From Xanthoparmelia taractica (Eukaryota; Ascomycota; Lecanoromycetes; Lecanorales; Parmeliaceae), in NCBI GenBank assembly GCA_033085395.1, contig JANQBS010000271.1:1-51413 (forward strand): a stretch of DNA of 51,413 nucleotides, written 5' to 3'. The position numbers and the translations under genes are program-made. Shown here piece after piece: positions 42,900-51,413 of this stretch. The stretch's first letter is position 1. The number at the start of each line of letters is the position of its first letter. The notes beneath the pieces were generated by a model, which saw nothing but the letters and a program-made list of their open reading frames with translations, had not been told where the DNA came from and searched no databases.

Positions 42900-42926
42900 T
42901 CGGACCCCTGTTCAAACAAGGTCCGA
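42900..42926. other. Short perfect hairpin
   Basis: TCGGACC at 42900-42906 and GGTCCGA at 42920-42926 form a 7 bp stem with a 13 nt loop, at the border of the AT-rich block. Function is unknown. Confidence 0.6.
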
Positions 42927-43189
42927 TCGCTCTTTTGGCCCAGTATGGATTAGTACTAGCACTTAATTTCCTTAATAGTATAGTAATATCAGAAACTCGA
43001 ATAGGAATATCGAAGGGAGATATATTGATATAAAAAAAATAAGATTATTATAAATTCTTTATTATATAGTTATAATATTTTATTTAAAAGTATATTTTAA
43101 ATAATAAGTTAATCTATTAAATTTTTATTTCTAAATACTTCTATAAAGATTTTTATAAAATATATACGATATAAAAACTCGAAGCTTAT

Positions 43190-43440
43190 TCTATCTAAAC
43201 TTGTAAACCTGTAAGGGCGAAAGCACTCAGCGTAGGCTGATAGGACTCGCTTAACTCGCTTGCTAGGCTATAAGCTACGCAGCAAGGGCAAGTACCTAGC
43301 ATGCTTGGCGGAAGTCTCAAATACCCGCGAATCCCCTTTTCCTTTCTTTCTTCCTTAGTTATTAGTTCACTTAGCAATCCAGACGATTATCCTCGCACCT
43401 ACGTTCCTCAACCTCGCTGATTGCCTAGCTGCTACGCAGC
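43190..43440. other. Normal-GC island inside the RIP block
   Basis: About 250 bp of balanced composition is surrounded by TA-rich DNA. GCTACGCAGC occurs twice (near 43,272 and 43,430). It holds no convincing gene. It may be a later insertion, a short repeat that escaped RIP, or single-copy DNA between elements. Confidence 0.55.
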
Positions 43441-43479
43441 TCCATTGAAAAGAGGCCTTGCTACCTCACATGGTCTATG

Positions 43480-44772
43480 AAAATAAGGAAGAAAGATAGC
43501 AATTATTTAACTTAGTTGATAAGTTTTCGTCTCTGTGAAAGAATAAAGATTTTACTAAAGTGTCATAGAATAAATAAATGAAACTTTCTCTTCGGGATAA
43601 CTAATAATTAAGACTATCTAGCAAAAGAGTAAAAGTCTATTTTCTTAATTTAATAGATAAGATAATAATTAATAAAATCTTTAATATTCTTTAACAGCAA
43701 GGTCGTCTAAAGTATATAAAGTAGTCAACTTCGTTTAACTATCTCGTCTTCGTTATTTAAAAAACCCTATCTAATAATAAGAGAAAAGATAAAGCTATAA
43801 TTAATATTCGAGATCTAAATAATCTTATTGTGCTAGACGTCTATCTCGTGTCTCTTTAATTAAAAATTATCTCGAAGCTACTTAATTATACGTATCTAAT
43901 AGTGCTAAATACTATATTATTCTTCTATTAATAGCTTATACATCTCGACTTTCGATATATATTTACTATAATTACGTATCGAGAATAGAAAATATTTAAT
44001 GTTTTAATTATAAGATATATAAATTTAATTATTTACGTATAGAGAAGAATTAATTATATTTTAAGAGCTCTTAAGAACTTCGCGTAGATCTATATTAATA
44101 ATATTATTATTAAATTTAATAGCTTCTCTAAATATCTCTATTACTTAAGAAGACTTTTTTAACTTCTAGTGAAGTATAATATTTTAATCGCCTCTAAAAA
44201 GATCTTTTTGAGATATTCAAATATTAATCTATTTAACCGATATATTAATTCTTTAGAAATAACTACTATAGATGTAAGATAATAAACTTAAAGCGATTGT
44301 TAAGCTAAACTATCTCGCTATTCTTGAAGATTTAGAGTATTATCTTGATTTGATAGACTATCTTTATAGCTTAGTTTATTATTATGTATAGCTTATAGCA
44401 TTTTTATAGAATCTTAAGATAAGGCTTTTGAAAGAAGCTTCGTCGAAAGATAATCCTCGTCGTATCTATTCTTCACGCTTTAAATTGCCTTTGTTAATTG
44501 AGCTAGAATAAGTAAGTTTTAATAGTCTATAAGTAGCATTATCTTAGTCTTCTATGCTTATTTATTACGATCTTAATAGATTAATTTGAATAGATTTGAA
44601 TGCTTTAAAAGAATTTGATTTCGGAGTATAAGTCTTTTATGTTAACGGGGAACTCAATTCGAATAAATAATCTCTTCGCACTGCAATTTAAATAATTATA
44701 TTTATCTCGAGAATTAATTTAAGCTAAACGTAATTATTGGTTAATAGAACTCGAGGTAGCAGACTTTGTCTA
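43480..44772 (+). mobile_element. Ty3/gypsy pol fragment (RT-RNase H), RIP-inactivated
   Basis: In one forward frame with many stops one reads SSKRVKVYFLNLIDKIIINK, KRKDKAIINIRDLNNLIV, LKIISKLLNYTYLIVLN, FRYIFTIITYRE, then the catalytic block at 44091-44102 reading YINN where YVDD is expected, followed by LEYYLDLIDYLYSLVYYY and an RNase H start (DLNALKEFDFGV). A one-base change of frame later gives NYWLIELEVADFV. This is the order of fungal Ty3/gypsy reverse transcriptases. Both catalytic Asp codons have become Asn, consistent with G-to-A RIP. gag and protease are missing on the left and the fragment stops at an LTR-like sequence. Confidence 0.85.
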
Positions 44773-44960
44773 TGTCACGGTTTTCCTGTATGCCAATGCC
44801 AAAGGCATTCCGGGAAAGAATATTCCGGGAAGATCGGGGAGGCTAGGCTAAATTTATATTAGTTTCTCAGTATAATCTCCGCCCTACGGCCCTTAGAATT
44901 TCATAGACTTTTCAATTATCAATCTTAAGATCTATTTTTTATAACAATATGATAGTAACG
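44773..44960 (+). repeat. Putative gypsy LTR inserted in RNase H
   Basis: TGTCACGGTTTTCC begins abruptly in the RNase H reading of the previous fragment. It contains AATGCCAAAGGCATT and two ATTCCGGGAA words, has higher GC than its flanks, and leads into gag-like sequence. The right border is not certain. Confidence 0.55.
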
Positions 44961-47900
44961 TCGAATCCGATGTTAAATAATAGTCGAATCGATTCAGAAG
45001 GTGTTCTTTATTATTATACCTTACTTATCGTCATCGAATTTATTAAATAAGTGAGCTATTAGATTAGTAAGATCTTATTAGCTTTTCTTTGCTCCTTATC
45101 TATTAAAAGTCTTCTCTATTTTTACTTCTTTTGCCTTATAAATTAACGCTAACTACTTTAGTAGATAGATAAGTACTTAACCTCGCATTTAATATCTAGG
45201 AATTTATTATTACTAGTCACAAATACGCTAATTTGATATTTAATAATACCAAGGAGATTTATAAGCATCTCACGATCAACACTCTTAGACCTACTAGGTT
45301 AATTAATTCTACTACTGATTTATCAAGAACGATTACTTATTCCTTAATTCAAGATCGTTAGCCATTTAACTAAGTCGTTAATAAACCTACTTTTTATAAA
45401 TCTATCCGACGTCTTAAAAAAGTCACTTAGTCTCTTAGGAACTTACTCTTTAATTCTTTTTCTACTAAGAATACATCTAATTCATTATCAACTAACAATA
45501 ATTCTACTAATAATTCTACTAATGCTAATAATAATTCTATTAACAATAATCGTGATTCTTTATTAAATAATTCGTCTTCTTTATCGCCGCCTTTATTAAA
45601 AAGCCATGAGGAATTAACGGCTACGAACACTACTATCAATAATTTGAACTCTTTTTATCGTAGGCTATCAAGCCAAACTACACCTAAAATAACTATTAAT
45701 TTCACAGTTTAATAATTGCAAGATATAATTAATAATGCTATTAACTTCGCCGTCACAAATGCTATTAATAATTTATATTTATCTATCGAATCTAAGAGAG
45801 AATAAGGCTCGCTAGAAGAGTTAAGAGAACTCGGATCGATTATAGTAGAAGCACCGAGTTCTAATAGCAAATGAAATACTATAGAATTAAGCTATTTCGA
45901 TTCTTTTCTAAATAAGTCTTACGAAGATAATAAGATTGTAATTGTGAGAAAGAACATGTATTACCGTAGTGTGATTCTATTTATTAAAAGAATTTATAAT
46001 TTGATAGCTATAAAAGAAGAAGCTATAGTTCGTATTAATGTAAATACTTGTTTTCGTAATTCTACACTTACTTGATATATCTTAAAGCTATTAAATCTAG
46101 AGCGGAGAGGCCTTCGTGTAGAAGACAGTGGAGTAAAAGAATAATGTAGAGCTCTTTCTACGAGATTCAAGGAACTATCGAGAGTGACACTCTCGAATCT
46201 AACTGCAGAGAAGTACATATTAATAGATACTCGAGCGCGCCGAGAGCCTGCTAGCTATGTGTAAGCAATCGTTAGGCATATCAAATTAGCTAATATTAAT
46301 GATATTCAAAATTAGTTAACATTTATCTATCAAGGAATCGTACCAGAACTCCAAGTCTTTATCGACTCATCAAATTCAGCTACTATCATTACAAGCTTTA
46401 TTCAAATGCTTAATATGAAGAAAATAGCTTGATTTAAGCTACATATCAGATAGTATTAGCATTAGACTTTCGTTTAAAGATCTCAGCAATAGCAGCAAAA
46501 TCAGTAGAATTAGCGTGAGAATATTTATCGAAATATCTCTAATGCATTTCAGTAAGGCCTTTTAAAATTTAGCTTTCAATTCAACTCGTCAAGATTAGTA
46601 GAATCAATTTAATTCTTTTCAGCCATTTAAACAATAGCAGCAATACGAATAGCCGTATTGCTAGCAGCAACCATTTCGACCTTCTAACTTCTTTGATCAA
46701 AATACTTACCGCCCTCAGCAGTACGACTACCAATTAAATCCTCGCTACGATCCACGATCACAGCCAAATTAAAGGTCTTTCGTGCAAGCTAAAGGATAGC
46801 AAAATACGTTAGATTTAACGAATCGACTATCACAAACGAATTAATTCGGTTAAGTAGATCGAAAATTCGAAAGCTTAAATAATCTCGGAAATCGTTAATA
46901 ATTTTAGTAGAATTTTAGATCTAAGACTACTGCTTATTAAGTAGAAGCGACTAAAAATAAGTAAGAGAATCCTGGCTAAGCGAAAGAAAATACGCTTTAA
47001 TAGAATACTAAAATTAATAACTATCAAGAGTAGCAATTAGATTATGATTTTAATGAGTTGAATAATCAATATCATGATAATTCTTTTGCTAGATTTATAG
47101 GCATTTAAACGTATTATAGGAATTGTAATATGACTTTCCCTTCTAAGTCGAAATTATATAAGCATTTATAAGCCGAATATTATTCTAAATCATTACTTTC
47201 TACGTTTAAATCACCGACAAGTATATAAACGAATATCGATGCTTTTGTTATGGAAATTATTTAATTAGATTTTAAGGATAGAGCTAGATTAGATATTGAT
47301 TTTAACTTTCGTGACTGGAATTACGCTTATATTTTATTACGATTTATATCGAATATAGCTAAGAATAAAAAAGAATATATTAATTTAGGGACTGGCGTGA
47401 TATTAGCCGATAAGTAATAACTTTTGTCTCTTCTACCTAATGTGGAAATTAAAAAGATATTATCTTATCTACGTATCAAAGGGCTTAATTCTACAATGCA
47501 TAATATCGATAAATATATACTTATTTTAATGTATCTCTTAGATCTCAAAAGAGATAATAATAAGACCCTTGCTTACATTATAAGAGAAATTTATTTAATT
47601 AATAATTTAAAGGTAAATCTTCTAATAAGAAATAATATTATGAAATTAAAGAAAATTATGCTTAATATAAGTAAAAACGAAGCACGTATTAATAGTTGTG
47701 ATATTATCATTAAAATTATAATTTATAACGTCGATTAATATATAAAACAATTAATTCGAGTATAGAAAGCACTTATAATCGTCTCTCGAGCTCAGTAAAT
47801 TCTATCTATAATTACGCCTAAAAATCTATCTAATAGAGACTTTATTTTCGAGTCTACAAAGCAGTACAATCTAATTATATATACATATATAATTAATATT

Positions 47901-48221
47901 AACATTACTAATGTAATAGTTAAAAACGAGACTAATTATGCTATACAAATTCTTAAGAAATTGTATTTGAGAATACTATAAGAAGTCGATTACGAATATT
48001 AATATAGAAATACCTTTAGCTAAGCTCGAAAAGTATTCGAAATCATCGAATTGAGTGAAGAAGATAGTCACTCTTGCGACTATTACGTTAATAAGTCTAG
48101 CTAATAGCTTTAGATCTCTAGTTAATTATACTAAGAGTGAAATTCTTAACGAAATCTTAGGTGATTTTGTTAATTCTAAGAGTACGAGTCGGAAAGATCT
48201 AGAATGATCTGGGATATAGAG
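44961..48221 (+). mobile_element. Ty3/gypsy gag-protease fragment, RIP-inactivated
   Basis: A Q/N-rich gag-like stretch near 46,600-46,850 reads PFRPSNFFDQNTYRPQQYDY with TAG in place of Gln codons around it. At 47,385-47,740 an aspartic-protease-like region follows: LGTGVILADK (DTG expected), SLLPNVEIKKILSYLRIKGL, TLAYIIREIYLINNLKVNLL and ARINSC. The 315 bp open frame 47424-47738 is a surviving piece of it. Reverse transcriptase does not follow before 48,221, so the copy is truncated or interrupted. Confidence 0.75.
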
Positions 48222-48540
48222 TGTCGATACCATATCATGATATGGTATAGTATTGAGATTATATCATTTGATTTATATGGAATAATCTAGAAGACATGCT
48301 AATATTATGAAATAATCTAAGAAATTTCTAATATATGTAGAAATACTTCATATTATATATAGGAATATAAAAAATATACTATATATAGAATAAGTTACTC
48401 TATATAGAATCATGCGAACGTATTCTAGTTATTATTCTAGTTATTATTCTAGTCATCACTTCACTTTATTATCGCTATTACTATTACTTCACTTTATTAT
48501 TACATTATGAAGCTAAGCTCGTTATCGTATTTAATATCGT
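48222..48540 (+). repeat. LTR-like sequence starting in a 22 bp palindrome
   Basis: TGTCGATACC starts at 48222. A perfect 22 bp palindrome with half-site ATACCATATCA occupies 48227-48248. At 48421-48452 a 12 bp unit (TTATTATTCTAG) is repeated about three times. TG at the start and a break in the gypsy coding reading suggest an LTR, perhaps copia-type. I could not find its CA end or a target duplication. Confidence 0.45.
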
Positions 48541-51413
48541 ATTGCGAAAGGCCTTCGTAATTATCTAGGGCTTGGCGAGCTATTTTTATTACTATTAATA
48601 TATTTAATTTATTTAATTATTAGAAGAATTACTAACACGCTAACTATAATAATAAATTCTCCTCTTCTCCCTTCGTATTATGAAAAGAATTTATAATCGT
48701 CTTTTATAGTTATATATTCTTAGTTATTATAGTTACACGCTTCGTATAAATAATATAAAGATTAATATCTTCGAATATATAATAAAGAAAAGCTTTCGTT
48801 AACTTATAAATAATCTTAATAATCGATTTAGAAAAACGTATTTCCTTTATATATATTATCGCGATCTCTTTTATTACTCGTGAAAAGAAGAGCTTAAAAA
48901 TTATTAAATCGAATTCACTCTAATAATAACGAATCTTATATAAAGTAATAGCTATAATATATTAATAAAATAGAATAGATAGATTTAAGATTAAACTTAC
49001 TTTTTGCTTTTTATCTACGTTTTTAAGTATTATTACTTAATAGTTCTTACGCTAATTTACTTTTCTTAATTAATCTCAATAGCTAAATACTTAAAGACTA
49101 CGTAGAAATAATTAATTATACTTAAGATTATCTAATATTAGCTACGTGTATTATAATTTCTTTGGTCTTTTCTTTACTCTTATATACTATCGCCTACTCG
49201 CGTATTAGCTTTATACTTAATATTTTATTTATAAATTTAATATATCTGCTTTAAAATATTATCTCGCGTAATAATTCTTTTGCGAGTTATAGTTTACTTT
49301 ATTAGATAAATAGATAATAAGATAAATAATAGAAGAATAATAAATAATAGAAGAATAATAAATGTTAGAAGAATAAGAAATAACAGAAGAAAGAGTAGAA
49401 AGAATATAAAAGTACACGATAAATATATCTTAGAAAACGTAATATTATAGATAAAATTAATATTATTTATTAATGCTTTCAGATATCTATCGTAATAATA
49501 TTAGAATTAATTTATTTTTTAATCGGAAAGCGAGAGAAGAATACTCTTATTATAAATATTAAGATTCTATAAGAATAAATTTATTTTATAATTAATTCTA
49601 GTAATTATTCTAGTAACTATCTAAGCGTATTAAAATTTTATCGATTTAGACGCTAACACGTAGAGTTCTCGACAATCTTTCTATATTAGATAGATAGTAG
49701 AAATTAATATTTAATCGATTTCCTTCTCGATAATTCTTTTAATAATAGATATTAATATTTAAATAATTTTCTCCTTAAACTTTTCCTTTAAATAATTCTT
49801 ATTTATCGTATTTTTCTTTTATTCTAGCATTTAAGACGCGTTTCTATTATTAATATAATTAAAGATATTTAATATACTTCTATTCTAATAGAGAGTATAT
49901 AATTAATAATTCTTAGCTAAATCGTAATCTATAATATATCGATCTTATAGAAGTAATTACTTTTTTTATCTTTATATTTCTTTATTAATCTTTTTTCTAA
50001 TTATTAAAAAAAAAGAAAAATTAAATTTTTAAATATACTTTTCGCTCTTTAATATAAAGTTCGATAATCTTAAGTTTAAGACTTTACGTTATAGCGTAAT
50101 TAATCGATCTAAAGATAATTAATTAAAGCGTAAAGTCGTTTAAGATCTTAGCGAAAATTTTAATATTAAACGCTTAAGAACGAGACTCGATATTTTTATT
50201 TCTAAGGAAAAGAAATTAAAACGCGTAAAGAAAATTAATAACGTTATTAAGAATTATCGTATTCGTGCTTATAAAAAGATTAATGAATTTACGATTGCTT
50301 TAGACTTATAGCGAGAAGTATATATTAAAATCCTTCGCCAGCAAGAAATCGACTTTAGATAATATTTATTTATCTTTATAATTATTATTCTAGTTATTAA
50401 TTCTTTCAAGCTAACACTTAGAATAAAATTACGTAAGACGTATATAGTAATATTATTATTCGGCGTCTTCGACTCCAGGTTTATCTTAGAATAATAATCT
50501 ATATCGATAAAGATAATAACTCGTTATAAAAAGATATAGAAGATAAGAAAGCAGAGTAAAGTATATAATTATCTTTAATAAAAAAGTATTTATTTTAATT
50601 ATATAATAAATAAGATCTTTTTAATTATTAGAGAGAGAGATAATATTTTAGATCGTAAGTATTATAGTCTATTAAAACTCGAAAAGAATAATTAATTATT
50701 AGATATTAAGCTATTCGCGTATAAGTAGAATCTCGAGCGAAACTACGTATCGAATATAAAGATACGTTTATTTATTAATATATAAAACGTGTAACGAAAG
50801 ACTAATAGATCTCTATTACGTAAACTTAGAAAGCTAGATTATAAGAATTTAAGAAGCTATCTTAGAAAAGAATATATATATTTATTTATAATTTTAATAT
50901 ATCTATATATTTCTAATTATTATTCTAGTTATCGCTAATCTATTTAAAAGAGATATATCTTCTTTAATATTATATTATCTTCGTATATATTCTTTAATCG
51001 TCGAGAGATATTATATATTATAATATAATTAGTTATATCTAGAATAGATACTTTAAATATAATAATACGAGATAATTATCTCTATTAGAACCGATATTAT
51101 TCTAATCGAATAATTATAATTTCGCTACGATAAATTTCGAGCCCGATCTTAATGCGGCAAATACAAGAAGAATATACGATCTTATTGTTTAAGGCTATAA
51201 TAATATATTCGCTAATTTTAAACTTCTCGTATTTAATATAAATAATCTTAGTCTCTTAATTAAAGAAATCGCTAGCTATATAAATTATAATAATTAATCT
51301 TAAGAATATCCTAGAATTCTAGTTATAATTCTAGTGATTATACGCCTTATTCGAATTAATAGATAGTTATCTTATTTCGTAAGCTACGAATAAGCTATAT
51401 ATTCTTAGCTTAT
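48541..51413. repeat. Unidentified RIP-mutated sequence
   Basis: Very TA-rich. The TATTCTAGTTATT word seen in the preceding LTR-like piece recurs near 49,600, 50,385, 50,925 and 51,320, hinting at several related copies or one long element. A lysine-rich forward reading at about 50,180-50,360 (RLDIFISKEKKLKRVKKINN) is protein-like but unassigned. Confidence 0.5.

Larger units (their letters stand above)
42950..51413. repeat. RIP-degraded, TA-rich repeat block
   Basis: Composition changes abruptly near 42,950. CpA and TpG become rare, TpA dominates, and CpG survives, which is the expected footprint of RIP acting on CpA. Coding remnants show Gln to TAG/TAA, Trp to TAG/TGA and Asp to Asn changes. 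The block reaches the window end, so its full size is unknown. It holds at least two Ty3/gypsy fragments and other LTR-like pieces. Confidence 0.92.

Noticed and set aside
42880..42930. tRNA-like T-arm at the TCGGACC/GGTCCGA hairpin
   Set aside because: The loop is 13 nt and there are no matching D or anticodon arms or an acceptor stem.
43195..43377. 60-codon frame in the GC island
   Set aside because: No similarity and no context; composition alone keeps it open.
42873..44781. TGTCACGGT at 42873 and 44773 as the two LTRs of one element
   Set aside because: The sequences agree for only nine bases and then differ, so they are not a matching LTR pair.
42950..51413. CRISPR-like or centromeric array
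   Set aside because: No regularly spaced identical repeats. The low complexity is explained by RIP of retroelements.

Overview
The window looks like chromosomal DNA of a filamentous ascomycete (Pezizomycotina). Genes are interrupted by short introns of about 50-110 bp with GT(or GC)-AG ends and CTAAC/CTGAC-like branch points. The proteins are typical of that group (type III PKS, HET, FTA2-domain and chloroperoxidase families). The right end is a TA-rich block with the marks of repeat-induced point mutation (RIP). I cannot name the species.

Positions 1-32,200 are mostly conserved, intact genes. In order they are: a six-exon RING-PH-vWA protein of the Ste5/Far1 scaffold type (-); a 5.3 kb gene desert; a Cdc4-type F-box/WD40 ubiquitin-ligase receptor (-); a probable small four-helix membrane protein (+); chaperonin subunit CCT8 (-) divergent from a methyltransferase-like membrane protein (+); a divergent pair made of a type III polyketide synthase (-) and a cytochrome P450 (+), which is the likely secondary-metabolite unit; an APH-fold kinase-like gene with a frameshift (+); pyrroline-5-carboxylate reductase (+); a coiled-coil protein resembling an INO80 subunit (+); an Rmd1/Sif2-type DUF155 protein (-); and a Utp16-like U3 snoRNP protein (-). 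For the spliced genes I derived exon borders by hand and required the phases to close on an open frame.

Positions 32,200-42,900 are an accessory zone of decayed genes: an unidentified relic, an FTA2-domain pseudogene, a truncated MDR alcohol dehydrogenase and a HET-domain pseudogene. It also holds a heme-thiolate chloroperoxidase gene with one homopolymer frameshift. Small mobile pieces are present: a 565 bp element with perfect 39 bp inverted repeats and TA target duplication, and an 87 bp fold-back. Two minisatellites lie just upstream of the chloroperoxidase.

Positions 42,900-51,413 form a RIP-mutated block. It still carries a recognisable Ty3/gypsy reverse transcriptase-RNase H fragment, split by a second LTR-like sequence that leads a gag-protease fragment. 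A further LTR-like sequence starting in a 22 bp palindrome follows, then about 2.9 kb of unidentified TA-rich DNA. The most unusual points are the Ste5/Far1-type gene with a vWA metal site lacking its first Asp, two GC-AG introns in unrelated genes, the PKS/P450 pair, and the graded decay toward the RIP block. I found no clear evidence of an entirely new system.
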